A DNA stretch of 64,000 bases from Gammaproteobacteria bacterium (GCA_013178375.1 JABLXQ010000010.1:1-64000), one strand, 5' to 3'; positions 26,454-35,844 are shown, counted from the stretch's first letter. The notes: generated by a model not told the origin, from the sequence alone. Program-made: numbers and translations.

Positions 26454-27377
26454 TCAGTCCTCCCGCTTCTTCGCCCGCGGATGGGCTGCGTCATACACGT
26501 TGGCCAGGTGCTGGAAATCCAGGTGGGTATAGATCTGCGTGGTGGAAATGTCGGCGTGGCCCAGCAGTTCCTGTACGCCGCGCAGGTCGCCGCTGGATTC
26601 CAGCATGTGGCTGGCGAAGGAATGGCGCAGCAAATGCGGATGCAGGCCGCGGTCGATGCCCTGCTTGATGCCCCAGTCACGAAACCGTTTCTGCACGGTG
26701 GAGGGATGCAGCGCGGTGCCGCGCTGGCTGACAAACAGTGTGTCGTTTTGCGGCGCAAACTGGTCGCGGATCTGCAGCCACTGCGCGATCGCCTGTTGGG
26801 CCGCTTTTCCCACCGGCACGATACGTTCCTTGCTGCCCTTGCCCAATACGCGCACCGTGTTGTCGCTGCGATCGTAATTCTGCAGTTGCAGGTGCAGCAG
26901 TTCGCTTAATCGCAAGCCCGAAGAATAAAACAGTTCCAGAATGGCGCGGTCGCGCACGGACAGCGGATCGTTGTCGCGAATATCCAGCAGCTGGCTCATC
27001 TGGTCCACGTCCAGCGTGTGGGGCAGGCGCTTTTCGCCTTTGGGCGGGCGGATGCCCACGGCGGGATTCAGCTGCATTTTTTTCTGCTGCATCAGAAAGC
27101 GGAACAGGCCACGCAGGCTGGCCAGTTGGCGTTGCAGGGATTTGCTCTGGCTACCCTTGCGGTGGCGCTCGGCGATCAGCATGCGGATATGGTGCGGTTG
27201 CAGATGGGCGCAGTCGGTGACTGCATTTTTTGCGCAGAAGGGTTTCAGGTGTTCCAGATCGCGGCGGTAGGCGTCCACCGTGTGTTGCGACAGCAGGCGT
27301 TTCTGTTGCAGGTGATTCAGATAGTCCTCAACCGCTGCATCGATGATGTTGGCGCTGGCGGGTTGCGGATCGGTCAT
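26454..27377 (-). CDS. xerC: Site-specific tyrosine recombinase XerC
   Basis: XerC acts with XerD and FtsK at the dif site to resolve chromosome dimers. The 307-residue protein has an N-terminal SAM-like DNA-binding domain (~14-100) and a catalytic domain with the full set of active residues: Arg in SGLRLSELL, Lys in GKGSKERIVP, His-x-x-Arg in HLLRHSFASH, His in LGHADI, and the nucleophile Tyr in TTQIYTH near the end. It follows DUF484 after 2 bases, the order known from E. coli and Pseudomonas. Confidence 0.95.
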   Translation of the reverse strand: MTDPQPASANIIDAAVEDYLNHLQQKRLLSQHTVDAYRRDLEHLKPFCAKNAVTDCAHLQPHHIRMLIAERHRKGSQSKSLQRQLASLRGLFRFLMQQKKMQLNPAVGIRPPKGEKRLPHTLDVDQMSQLLDIRDNDPLSVRDRAILELFYSSGLRLSELLHLQLQNYDRSDNTVRVLGKGSKERIVPVGKAAQQAIAQWLQIRDQFAPQNDTLFVSQRGTALHPSTVQKRFRDWGIKQGIDRGLHPHLLRHSFASHMLESSGDLRGVQELLGHADISTTQIYTHLDFQHLANVYDAAHPRAKKRED

Positions 27378-27379
27378 CG

Positions 27380-28069
27380 TTATCCCAGCAGATGGTACAG
27401 GCGGCGGCTGAGGATCTCGCCGATGTAGCTGGCGAACGTGGTGTCCATGTTCGAGGTGTAGTGGCTGGGATCGGTGCTGCCCACGGCGAGCAGGCCGATC
27501 TCGCCGCGAAAATTCAGCGGGATCAGCGCGGCGGAACCTTCGGACTGTTCATAACCGGGAAACAGAAACGCCATTTCCTTGCGCCGCAGCGTGGTGCAGA
27601 GGATGCGTTCGCCCCGCAGCAGATCCCCCAGGATCGCCTGCAGTTCGTGTTTGCTGGTGAAGATGATGTTGCCGGGTTCGCGCTCGGTGCCGAACAGCAG
27701 CAGACTGACGCAGTCGAGCTGGAAATCCTCCAGCAGGCTGCGTTGCAGGGTGGCTTCACAATCAACCAGGGTATCGGTTTCCAGCAGGGCCAGGCCCAGC
27801 TTGCGGATCTGGTTGAACAGGCGGTCGTTGTCGCGGGCCACGTTCACCAGTTCGTTGAGTTTGTGGCGCAGTTCAGTGTTGCGGGTGCGCAGCACGCTGG
27901 CCTGCTTTTCCAGCAGCGAGGAAGCATTGCTGTGGCCGTGGGGCAGTTGCAGGTCGAACAGCAGGTCGGCACGGTTGACGAAAAAATCAGGATGGGCACG
28001 CAGGAAAGTGATGACGTCGGCGGCGGTGAGTTTGTCCTGCTTGGATTTGCCCACGGTGATGTCGGTCAT
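27380..28069 (-). CDS. DUF484-family GAF-like protein (YigA type)
   Basis: A 229-residue cytoplasmic protein: an N-terminal region with PDFFVNRADLLFDLQLPHG (~27-45), a coiled coil (~55-90) and a GAF-like domain (~95-225). DUF484 genes sit between dapF and xerC in many gammaproteobacteria, as here, and may regulate cell-division-linked processes; the role is not established. Its ATG overlaps the dapF stop (ATGA), indicating translational coupling. A longer frame upstream lies inside dapF and is not used. Confidence 0.85.
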   Translation of the reverse strand: MTDITVGKSKQDKLTAADVITFLRAHPDFFVNRADLLFDLQLPHGHSNASSLLEKQASVLRTRNTELRHKLNELVNVARDNDRLFNQIRKLGLALLETDTLVDCEATLQRSLLEDFQLDCVSLLLFGTEREPGNIIFTSKHELQAILGDLLRGERILCTTLRRKEMAFLFPGYEQSEGSAALIPLNFRGEIGLLAVGSTDPSHYTSNMDTTFASYIGEILSRRLYHLLG

Positions 28070-28896
28070 AGCGTGATGGTCCCCTCGTATACGGTTGTTG
28101 CTGGCCCGGTCATCAGTACCGGATGGCCCTCGCCCTGCCACTCGATCTGCAAGGCGCCGCCGGGCAGCGTCACGTTCACTTTGTTATTGACCCGCCCCGC
28201 CGCGATGTTGGCCACCGCCGCCGCGCAGGCACCGGTGCCGCAGGCCCGGGTCTCGCCGACGCCGCGCTCGAACACCCGGAGGCGCAGATTGTCGCGGTCC
28301 ACCACCTGGCAGAAGCCGATGTTGGCCCTGTTGGGAAAATGGGGATGCGCTTCCAGTCGCGGCCCCATGGTTGCCACTGGCGCGGTGTCCACATCTTCCA
28401 CCTGCAGCACGCCGTGGGGGTTGCCCATCGACACGCAGGCCATCTGCACGGTTTCGCCTTCGGCAGTGAACTGGTAGAGCGGTTGTTGCTGCTGCGCGAT
28501 CAGGGGAATCCGTTCCGGTTCGAAAATCGGTGCGCCCATGTTCACGGTGACCAGCCCGCCGCTCACCAGTTGCAGCTCAATGCGGCCGGTGTTGGTTTCC
28601 ACCGGAATCACATTCTTGTTGGTGAGATTCTTATCATAGACGAAGCGGGCGAAACAGCGAGCGCCGTTGCCGCATTGTTCCACTTCAGTGCCGTCGGCGT
28701 TGAAAATGCGGTAGCGGAAATCCACGTCGGGCGAGGTGGGCGGCGACACCAGCAGCAGCTGGTCGAAGCCGACGCCGGTGTGGCGGTCGGCCCAGCGCTG
28801 GATCATGTCAGGGGTCAACTCCACATTTTGCGTCACCTGGTTGATGACCATGAAATCGTTGCCCAGGCCGTGCATTTTGGTGAATTCGATTTTCAT
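28066..28896 (-). CDS. dapF: Diaminopimelate epimerase DapF
   Basis: DapF converts LL- to meso-diaminopimelate for lysine and peptidoglycan. The 276-residue protein has both catalytic cysteines in the expected motifs: CGNGARC (~72-78) and ACGTGAC (~215-221), plus the GLGNDF N-terminal block. The ATG at 28896 starts 4 bases after the lysA stop; a longer frame would overlap lysA heavily. It is in the lysA-dapF-DUF484-xerC operon. Confidence 0.96.
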   Translation of the reverse strand: MKIEFTKMHGLGNDFMVINQVTQNVELTPDMIQRWADRHTGVGFDQLLLVSPPTSPDVDFRYRIFNADGTEVEQCGNGARCFARFVYDKNLTNKNVIPVETNTGRIELQLVSGGLVTVNMGAPIFEPERIPLIAQQQQPLYQFTAEGETVQMACVSMGNPHGVLQVEDVDTAPVATMGPRLEAHPHFPNRANIGFCQVVDRDNLRLRVFERGVGETRACGTGACAAAVANIAAGRVNNKVNVTLPGGALQIEWQGEGHPVLMTGPATTVYEGTITL

Positions 28897-28900
28897 CGTC

Positions 28901-30148
28901 TCAGGATACCAGTGATTCCAGGGCCAGTTGGTCGTCGTAGGTTTCGCGGCGACGCACGATGTGGAAGTGGTCGCCATCCACCATCACTTCGGCGGCGCGG
29001 TTACGGGTATTATAGTTGGAACTCATCACAAAGCCGTAGGCGCCGGCGGAACAGACCGCCAGCAGGTCGCCCGGTGCGATGCCCAGTTCGCGGTCCTTGC
29101 CCAGAAAATCCCCGGTTTCGCACACGGGGCCCACGATGTCGTAATTCTGCTTGACCGCTTTTTCATTCGGTTGCACCGGAATGATGTTCTGCCAGGCGCC
29201 ATACAGGGACGGCCGGATCAGGTCGTTCATGGCCGCGTCCACCACCGCGAAATGTTTCACTTCGGTGGATTTCAGCAGCAGCACTTCGGTGAGCAGAATG
29301 CCCGCGTTCGCCGCAATGGCGCGGCCCGGTTCCATCAGAATTTTCAGCTTGCGGTCACCCAGTTTGTGCAGCAGTGCGGTGACGTAGGTTTGCGGCGTGG
29401 GCGGTTGTTCGTCGCGGTAGCGGACACCCAGGCCGCCGCCGATGTCCAGATGACTGATGTGGATGCCGTGGGCAGCCAGCTGGTCGATGCGCTCCAGCAC
29501 CTTGTCCAGCGCGTCCAGAAACGGCGTGACGCTGGTGAGCTGGGAGCCGATGTGGCAGTCGATGCCGGTGATTTTCAGGTGCGGCAGTTTGGCTGCGTGC
29601 TGGTACACCGCCAGACTGCGGTCGATATCGATGCCGAATTTGTTCTGCTTCAGGCCGGTGGAAATGTAGGGGTGGGTTTGCGCGTCCACGTCCGGATTTA
29701 CCCGCAGGGAAATGTGGGCAATCTTGCCCAGCGATCCTGCCACGTCGTTCAGGGTATCCAGTTCCGCTTCTGATTCCACGTTGAAGCAGTGCACGCCCAC
29801 TTCCAGCGCCCGCGCCATTTCGCCGCGCAGCTTGCCCACGCCGGAGAACACGATTTTCGCCGGATCACCGCCGGCCCGCAGTACCCGCTCCAGTTCGCCC
29901 TGGGACACGATGTCGAAACCGGCGCCCAGTTTGGCCAGCACGTTCAGCACCGCCAGATTGGAATTGGCTTTGACGGCATAGCAGATCAGGTGGGGGTGGC
30001 CACCGAAGGCGGAATCGAACGCGCGCCAGTGGCTTTCCAGCGCCGCGCGGGAATAGACGTAGCAGGGGGTGCCGACGGCGGCGGCGATGGCCTGCGCCTC
30101 GACCTGTTCGGCGTGCAGGCGGTTGTTGCGGTATTCAAACTGGCTCAT
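28901..30148 (-). CDS. lysA: Diaminopimelate decarboxylase LysA
   Basis: PLP enzyme for the last step of lysine synthesis: meso-diaminopimelate to L-lysine and CO2. The 415-residue protein has the PLP lysine in YAVKANSN (~57-64), the HIGSQ block (~200-204), the glycine-rich GGGLGVRY phosphate-binding loop (~238-245), and the CETGD/CSAGAYG motifs near the C-terminus. The ATG overlaps the lptM stop by four bases (ATGA). Confidence 0.96.
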   Translation of the reverse strand: MSQFEYRNNRLHAEQVEAQAIAAAVGTPCYVYSRAALESHWRAFDSAFGGHPHLICYAVKANSNLAVLNVLAKLGAGFDIVSQGELERVLRAGGDPAKIVFSGVGKLRGEMARALEVGVHCFNVESEAELDTLNDVAGSLGKIAHISLRVNPDVDAQTHPYISTGLKQNKFGIDIDRSLAVYQHAAKLPHLKITGIDCHIGSQLTSVTPFLDALDKVLERIDQLAAHGIHISHLDIGGGLGVRYRDEQPPTPQTYVTALLHKLGDRKLKILMEPGRAIAANAGILLTEVLLLKSTEVKHFAVVDAAMNDLIRPSLYGAWQNIIPVQPNEKAVKQNYDIVGPVCETGDFLGKDRELGIAPGDLLAVCSAGAYGFVMSSNYNTRNRAAEVMVDGDHFHIVRRRETYDDQLALESLVS

Positions 30149-30447
30149 TGGGTGGTCTCGTGAGAAGGCGCTTGTTGATAAGGCTCTTGGGGTTGTGGTT
30201 CCAGCGTAATGGTGGCTGCTTCGTTGTTGGCAGGCGCAGCGGCTGGAGCTGGAGTGGTCGCAGCGGGTTCCACCGCCGTGGCATCGCTGGCCGGAGCGGC
30301 TTCAACGGGCTTGCAGGTGCGGCTGCGGCAGGTTTGTTCCGTTGCCGCGCCCGCTGCGTTGGGTTCGTCTTCCGGCAGGTAGAGATCGCCTTTCTGGCCG
30401 CAGGCGGCCGTGAGCGCCAGCAGGCCGATTAGTAATGGGATGCGCAT
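30145..30447 (-). CDS. lptM: LPS translocon maturation chaperone LptM (YifL-like lipoprotein)
   Basis: A 100-residue lipoprotein with lipobox LTAAC (Cys16) followed by the family signature GQKGDLYLP (~17-25), then a long Pro/Ala/Glu-rich disordered tail that is longer than in E. coli YifL. LptM helps LptD reach its correct disulphide state in the LptDE translocon. It is the first gene of the lptM-lysA-dapF-DUF484-xerC block and is coupled to lysA by a four-base overlap. The tail is species-specific and extra Cys residues (~40, 45) may be of interest. Confidence 0.85.
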   Translation of the reverse strand: MRIPLLIGLLALTAACGQKGDLYLPEDEPNAAGAATEQTCRSRTCKPVEAAPASDATAVEPAATTPAPAAAPANNEAATITLEPQPQEPYQQAPSHETTQ

Positions 30448-30781
30448 GGGATATTCCGGGTGAGCAATGACCGGCCATTATAACCATGCGGGTGGCAAAG
30501 CAGGAGGCTTTCAGTGCGGGAAGATGGCGGGCAGTCAATGCTCTCTTACAAGCTGGAAGCGAACTTCTGATGAAGGTGCCTGGGACAGGAGCTTTCGACC
30601 TCAAAAAAGGCCTTGCTAGGGATTTTGGGTCGGCTCCCTCATGCGTTGACCAATCGTTATGCTGTATATATGCACAGTTAAATGGATTGATTCATGTCAT
30701 TGGCCAGGATGGCAGAACCCGCGAACAGTAGCGCGGGTTCTGTAGGGGGCGCCCAATTCCAGTTGCGGTTTGAATAACCCT
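30448..30781. other. Intergenic region between lptM and the polysaccharide island
   Basis: No gene was accepted here. The gap should hold the lptM promoter, reading leftwards, and the end of the polysaccharide operon. A perfect 11-bp inverted repeat, CAGAACCCGCG ... CGCGGGTTCTG (30713-30742, 8-base loop), lies ~40 bases past the glycosyltransferase stop and may end or stabilise that transcript, although no T-run follows. In E. coli, cyaY lies at this place; no cyaY was seen. Confidence 0.5.
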
Positions 30782-31774
30782 TTACCTCGTAGCCAGTTTA
30801 CCCACTCTGCCCACCCTTTTCACTGCCCTGACGGCGCTGCGTATCGCCGCTGACTGATCGGCACCCACACCATAGAACAAGGTTTTTATGGCCAGGCTCA
30901 CACTTCTTGTCCTCACTATTGTTTTCACCATTTCGTTTACACTCACCGGTAAACCAGCCTTTCTCGCCGTCAGTATGTAGACAATGCAACGTGCCTCAAG
31001 CCGCCTGAGGGTGTGCTGGCGCTCCTTATCATTCAACTCTTTGGAGTCGTACAGTTGCAGCGTAGTTCGCACACAATTCAAAGCACCGTTCAGGTGCTTT
31101 TCATTTCGCACCATTGTCATGGTGGAGTCTGCGCGATTTCTTCGCAGGAAAAGCACTTCGTCGAATACGACAAAGGTACGACAAGCAAATAGCAGGGGAA
31201 AGAAGAGTGCTTCGTCTTCCAGAAAATCAGGGGCGAAGGCCAAACCTTGCGGGCCCCACAGAGATTTCCTTGAGACGTACAAACAGGGTGAGCAGAACAA
31301 GGCTTTGTGGATGAATGCCTTGTCCAGAAATTCGGTTCGACTGAAACTGCCCGAAAAACCCCGGCGATAGTTCACCCAGCGTTCGCCCTGGTATTCGCAG
31401 TCATTGAATGAGTCACCCGAAAAAAGAAGGATGTCAGGATATTGATTGCTGTAGATCTGCTTCTTTATGGCGCTGACAAAATCTTTCGCAAGAAGATCGT
31501 CGGAGTCAAAAAAGTAAACATATTCAGAGGATGCCAAACTGATTCCAAGGTTTCTGGCATTACCTTGGCCACCATTCTTGATCGAGACAACCTGATAAGG
31601 AACCGGAAAATGATACGATCTGGCAATTTCAAGTGTTTGATCAGTGCTTCCGTCATCAATCAGAATCACTTCATCAGGCAGTTGCTTCTGCGCCTTGATC
31701 GAGTCCAGTGCTGCCCTCAGATATTTTTCAACATTGAATGCCGGGATGATGATTGAAATGGTGCAATCAGTCAT
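30782..31774 (-). CDS. Family 2 glycosyltransferase
   Basis: A 330-residue GT-A-fold glycosyltransferase: the N-terminal IIPAFNVEKYLRAALDSI block (~9-26), the DDGSTD nucleotide-sugar motif (~41-46) and the FDSDD metal-binding DxD (~92-96) are all clear. It should add one sugar to a lipid-linked or growing surface polysaccharide on the cytosolic face. Its start overlaps the pyruvyl transferase stop by four bases. It is the last gene of the island and is more A+T-rich than the flanks. The sugar cannot be predicted. Confidence 0.88.
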   Translation of the reverse strand: MTDCTISIIIPAFNVEKYLRAALDSIKAQKQLPDEVILIDDGSTDQTLEIARSYHFPVPYQVVSIKNGGQGNARNLGISLASSEYVYFFDSDDLLAKDFVSAIKKQIYSNQYPDILLFSGDSFNDCEYQGERWVNYRRGFSGSFSRTEFLDKAFIHKALFCSPCLYVSRKSLWGPQGLAFAPDFLEDEALFFPLLFACRTFVVFDEVLFLRRNRADSTMTMVRNEKHLNGALNCVRTTLQLYDSKELNDKERQHTLRRLEARCIVYILTARKAGLPVSVNEMVKTIVRTRSVSLAIKTLFYGVGADQSAAIRSAVRAVKRVGRVGKLATR

Positions 31775-32844
31775 TGGAGCGCCTCCCGCAGAAATTTCAT
31801 GGAGTGGACGCGTTCCCTTTCAAGAATGGTCTCTATATAGCCACGCTTGTGCAACTTGAACATCGGCGTTTTAAGGTTGCCGGTCATTGGCTCCATATCT
31901 ATATTCAGTTTTTTGAACAGGCTATCCAGCCGAGTTTGCCCCCTTCTTTCATTTGGGCAGAAAACCACGTCCTTGCCAAAGCGAAGCGCAAGACAAATGC
32001 AGTGAAAGGAATCGGTTATCACCGTGTCGGCGTTGCGAATCAGGGCTACCCAATCCCAAACCTCGCGGTATTCAGGAACAGTGGAATCTTTCAGGTAAAT
32101 GTTGACAGCGGCGCATCCCAATGTAGCGCCAACTACGGCCAGATCTTCCTGAAAATCAGCGCTGGAATCCAGCTTGTAATACACCAGTTTAGCGTTTTTA
32201 CCAACCGAAGATTTCGCAATAATTTTTTCAAAAAAAGACTCGTCAACCAGTAGCAGCGGATCAAGCACGTGAACAGCGTCAACACCAAAAATATCTTTAC
32301 AGATTTTTACGCCTGACTCTTCCCGGCATGAGATCGCCCTGAAGTGGCGCAACTCATCCTGCACTTTCGACGTTAAATGGGTATCTTCTGTTTGCTGCCA
32401 GGTTTCCGTCCCAAAGCTGGCCGCGTAGGAAATTCTGTCTATGCCTTTCGGAACGTACCCCAGGAAAAAAGCGATGGTGTCTTTGGCATACGCCGGACGC
32501 CACACCTGATCACTTCCGACAATGACAGAATCAAAGCCTTTCGCGATGTCAGTGAAATCCCTTTCAGCCTGGATGCGTGGCGTTCTGTTGAGGAATATTG
32601 CTCTGAACTGCTCAAACACTACCTGGTTGAAGACCTGATCTTCTTGCGGCGATTTTTTTAGCCCCATTTTTCGCAGGATCTGCCCCACACGGCCCTTGAG
32701 AGTCACTTTTCGTTGGGCCATGTAATCCAGATGCCGGGCATCATGGCCAAGCTGGCGACAAATATGTTCCAACGCTGCCGCCTGAAGCACAGCGCCATAG
32801 TTGTGGGTAGAGTATTGAAAATTCAAAATCCCTATTTTTTTCAT
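31771..32844 (-). CDS. Polysaccharide pyruvyl transferase family protein
   Basis: A 357-residue protein with the family's glycine-rich start (FQYSTHNYGAVLQAAAL, ~8-24), the GSDQVWRP block (~110-117) and the TDSFHCICLALRFGK motif (~280-294). It should add a ketal pyruvate to a sugar of a surface polysaccharide, giving it negative charge. The ATG at 32844 is preceded by TGGAA at good spacing; the frame upstream offers an ATG at 32856 and a TTG inside the preceding gene. Gene order and four-base overlaps tie it to the FrhB-like and GT2 genes. Confidence 0.88.
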   Translation of the reverse strand: MKKIGILNFQYSTHNYGAVLQAAALEHICRQLGHDARHLDYMAQRKVTLKGRVGQILRKMGLKKSPQEDQVFNQVVFEQFRAIFLNRTPRIQAERDFTDIAKGFDSVIVGSDQVWRPAYAKDTIAFFLGYVPKGIDRISYAASFGTETWQQTEDTHLTSKVQDELRHFRAISCREESGVKICKDIFGVDAVHVLDPLLLVDESFFEKIIAKSSVGKNAKLVYYKLDSSADFQEDLAVVGATLGCAAVNIYLKDSTVPEYREVWDWVALIRNADTVITDSFHCICLALRFGKDVVFCPNERRGQTRLDSLFKKLNIDMEPMTGNLKTPMFKLHKRGYIETILERERVHSMKFLREALQ

Positions 32845-32857
32845 TTTAAATTCCATT

Positions 32858-34264
32858 TTAACGTCCAATCATTGCCTTCAGCGTTTTCTTGACCAAAAAA
32901 TACGTCCTGCGCAGAAAAGAGCGCTTCTGGATCAAGTACCGGTTATAAACCGGCGTCATTGCAGTGGTGTAGACAGATAAATCACCGGTTTTCTTCGCGA
33001 CCAGAAAAGATTTATGTGACAGATCTCTCAGTTCTGTCCTCAGCCGCTGCCGTTTCATTTCGTGCCGAGGATTCAACGTTCTGGATGGTTTTGTTCTTTT
33101 TGTTGGAACCCAGGCATTCGCCTCTTTTTCACAGTGCAATCTGTAACCTATCGAGATTTTTCTGTGGCGCAATCCGGCATCCTGCGACTGCACGGCCTTT
33201 TCGATACTCAGATCATCGAGTGCCAGCCTGCCGTCGTTACGGGCATTCTCAATCAGCAGTTGGATATCGCTGTTACGGGTGATCACGACGTTGGTGCCAT
33301 CGCTGTCCTGGACATATTCGGGCAGCCACGCATCGCCGAGAACCACATCGGCCGTTTCAGCAAAAACGTCATCGCAGAAATCGCAGGCCTTATATTTGAA
33401 TGTGCCTGCGCCCCAGTCGGCTCCGAACAGATTGTTGGTGGGCACAACTTTTTCGCCTGATGGTCCTTTTGCGTACGTGCTGTAACGATTAGCGGGCTGC
33501 GATGGATCCTTGATTCGAAAATCAATGGCTTCCAGCTCTGATGGCGGGATACCCATCTGCCAGGCAAGACTTTCCGCATAATGTGCGCTTTTCAAATGGC
33601 CGCACACCAACCCTACACAGTATTTAATTCGTTCTGCCAGTATGGGGTCCTGTGCTTGAAGCAGCCTGACGCTCTTAATAAAGCATGGAACGCCTACTAC
33701 AGCGTACCGCCCTGGTTGGTCGCGAACGGTTTTCAGTACTTGGGATAATTCGATCGGATAGTACCTGGATTTACCACCCAGTCTGACTTCGTCCAGTGTT
33801 CTACTCACCTGATATTTGAAGGGGATATTATTCAAATCTTTATCGGCGGTTTCAGATCTGACATGGATAACGTAGTCCACCCGCTTTTTGTCCAGCAGTT
33901 CATGGAGCACCCAGGTGCCCATACCGCCAGAGCTTCCACGGGTTCGGAACTCATCTTCTGCCACATGCCCTACATACACACCCTTGTAATAGCCTGCTTG
34001 CGGATGGTGTTCGCAGGTTTCGGCATAATACTGTTTGGCTATGTCATCTTCATTGGGTGCAGACGAGCTAAAGGGACACAGTTCTTCGTAGCTACTGTCC
34101 GTTCTCCCAAAAACAGGTGAATCATCCATGTGTGCCCGATACTGCCCGTAGCTATCCATTAGGATCTTGAACGGGCTTTGTTCAGGTACTGCGCAGGCAC
34201 CACAGCCCACACAATAGCCATTGGATATCACTGTGTCGCTCAGTGCTTGATGACTGTTAATCAC
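32858..34264 (-). CDS. FrhB/FdhB-like iron-sulfur protein of the polysaccharide island
   Basis: A 468-residue protein of the coenzyme F420 hydrogenase/dehydrogenase beta-subunit family. The N-terminal ferredoxin-like motif reads CVGCGAC (~19-25) but lacks the usual fourth cysteine before proline (AVPEQ instead of xxxCP). Further cysteines are in CPF (~63), GVPCF (~198), YCVGLVCGHLKS (~220-226) and KACDFCDD (~298-302), fitting Fe-S and flavin binding. Such proteins are common in polysaccharide clusters next to pyruvyl transferases, where F420 is not involved and the reaction is unknown. The ATG overlaps the flippase stop by four bases. Confidence 0.82.
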   Translation of the reverse strand: MINSHQALSDTVISNGYCVGCGACAVPEQSPFKILMDSYGQYRAHMDDSPVFGRTDSSYEELCPFSSSAPNEDDIAKQYYAETCEHHPQAGYYKGVYVGHVAEDEFRTRGSSGGMGTWVLHELLDKKRVDYVIHVRSETADKDLNNIPFKYQVSRTLDEVRLGGKSRYYPIELSQVLKTVRDQPGRYAVVGVPCFIKSVRLLQAQDPILAERIKYCVGLVCGHLKSAHYAESLAWQMGIPPSELEAIDFRIKDPSQPANRYSTYAKGPSGEKVVPTNNLFGADWGAGTFKYKACDFCDDVFAETADVVLGDAWLPEYVQDSDGTNVVITRNSDIQLLIENARNDGRLALDDLSIEKAVQSQDAGLRHRKISIGYRLHCEKEANAWVPTKRTKPSRTLNPRHEMKRQRLRTELRDLSHKSFLVAKKTGDLSVYTTAMTPVYNRYLIQKRSFLRRTYFLVKKTLKAMIGR

Positions 34265-35844
34265 TTTTTCTTCCTGGACACCAAGAGTTTAAGGAGGCTA
34301 ATGCTTTCAAGTAATTCTCGGCGGGTTGGTTTGATCAATACGCACAGCGCCAAATAAACAACAGTCGCTATCACGAGAAAAGTGCATAAGCCTACCACAG
34401 GGCTCTCCAGATGAATAACCTGACGAAGGCCAAGCAGCACTGCTACCGTGCTTACCGAGCAGATTGACGGTGGTATTAACGCTTTCAGGAATTCACCAAA
34501 GGTAATGGGCAAATGTCGGCTGGCGTTAAACAGAAAAGTGGGCAAACGGAGAAATACGCCCGACAGAGCTGCGGCAGTCACTACACCAAACGCTCCCCAG
34601 AAAGCACCGACGCCAACGGAAACGACAAGAATGCACAGGGTAGTGATCTTTGAGCGCAGCAGAGCTTGAGCGTTTCCGGTGGCAATCAGGGATACAGCCA
34701 GAAATCCGGCAATCGGTTCCACCAGTGAAAAAACAGCCAGCATTTGGAATATCGGAACCGCGCCGCCCCAGTTGGCGCCAAGGAACAACTCAACAATCCA
34801 GTCTGCCAGAACAGCCATCGTGAGCGTGACAAACATGGTTCCCAGGATCAGCTTTCCCATAATGGAGGTAATGGTTTTTCGCAGCTGCGCTGGATCGTTG
34901 GCTGCCCGGGCCAGCGTTGGCTGAAGCACCCTCATGATCGGTGGAAGCATCTGGCCGGAAGGAATGGACGTGAGAGCGTTGGCGCGGTTGAACAAGCCTA
35001 GGGATTGAGCGCCACCAACGTAACCTACCGCAAATGGCGTAAGGTTGTTTGCCACGTAGCCAATGAAGTTTGCCCCGGTAACGTTTGCGCCAAATCCCAG
35101 GAGTGGCCGGACACCCGAGCCACGACTCATCATCGACGGCACCCAGCGCGCACTTACCCACCGCAATATGGTTTTTGCCAAAAAGGTGACAATTGGGCTG
35201 ATGACAAGGGCCCAGTACTGAAGACCCCAAAAGGCGGCTGCAATCCCCGCGATGATGCCTGCAGCCATGGAAAGTATGTCGATGACCGAGATGGCTTTGA
35301 AACGCATCTGCCTGCGAAGCAATGCATCATGTTGAACTGAAAATCCGCCGATCAGGAAGGTGACGCTCATCGCCGCCATAATCAGGGTGAGCCGCGGTTC
35401 GTCGTAAAGGGTTGCGACGAGTGGCGAGATCAGGATGCCAAGCAGACACAGACATGCGCCGACCGCGCCATTGACCCAAAACAGGTTGGATACCTGCGCA
35501 TGGGTAATCTGGTCGCGTTGGATGGTGGCCATGGAGAGGCCGCCTTCCATCAATTGCAGGGCGAGACCGGTGAAAACGGTGACCATGGCTATCAAACCGA
35601 AGTCTGATGGTTCCAGCAGCCGTGCCAGTATGGCGATGGAACCCACCTGCAGGATCAGCTTGATACCCTGAGCAGCCAGGGTGATACCCGCACTTTTCAC
35701 GGCCCGTTCTTTCAAGCCGGTTTTAAGGTGATCTGCGTTGAAGAATTGATCTCTTGGGTCTCGCACGAATCTGGATATCTCACCGTGGTATGAAAAGTCT
35801 GATGGCCGTTTGGGCTGTGCCGGGCGGGTCGAATTGTAGTCCAT
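34261..35844 (-). CDS. Polysaccharide flippase (MOP/PST family, WzxC-like)
   Basis: A 527-residue membrane protein of the MOP exporter superfamily, with 12-14 helices, the ILARLLEPSDFGLIAMV helix-2/3 signature (~70-86) and a cytosolic basic N-terminus of ~45 residues. It should flip a lipid-linked repeat unit across the inner membrane. It is the first gene of the island operon (flippase, FrhB-like, pyruvyl transferase, GT2), all on the minus strand with four-base overlaps or near-contact. No polymerase or initiating transferase is in the window. Confidence 0.9.
   Translation of the reverse strand: MDYNSTRPAQPKRPSDFSYHGEISRFVRDPRDQFFNADHLKTGLKERAVKSAGITLAAQGIKLILQVGSIAILARLLEPSDFGLIAMVTVFTGLALQLMEGGLSMATIQRDQITHAQVSNLFWVNGAVGACLCLLGILISPLVATLYDEPRLTLIMAAMSVTFLIGGFSVQHDALLRRQMRFKAISVIDILSMAAGIIAGIAAAFWGLQYWALVISPIVTFLAKTILRWVSARWVPSMMSRGSGVRPLLGFGANVTGANFIGYVANNLTPFAVGYVGGAQSLGLFNRANALTSIPSGQMLPPIMRVLQPTLARAANDPAQLRKTITSIMGKLILGTMFVTLTMAVLADWIVELFLGANWGGAVPIFQMLAVFSLVEPIAGFLAVSLIATGNAQALLRSKITTLCILVVSVGVGAFWGAFGVVTAAALSGVFLRLPTFLFNASRHLPITFGEFLKALIPPSICSVSTVAVLLGLRQVIHLESPVVGLCTFLVIATVVYLALCVLIKPTRRELLESISLLKLLVSRKKK

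Noticed and set aside
30486-30731. 81-residue plus-strand frame in the gap near lptM
   Set aside because: No binding site, no family resemblance, and it ends inside the hairpin at 30713-30742. Possibly a decayed remnant, but not supportable.
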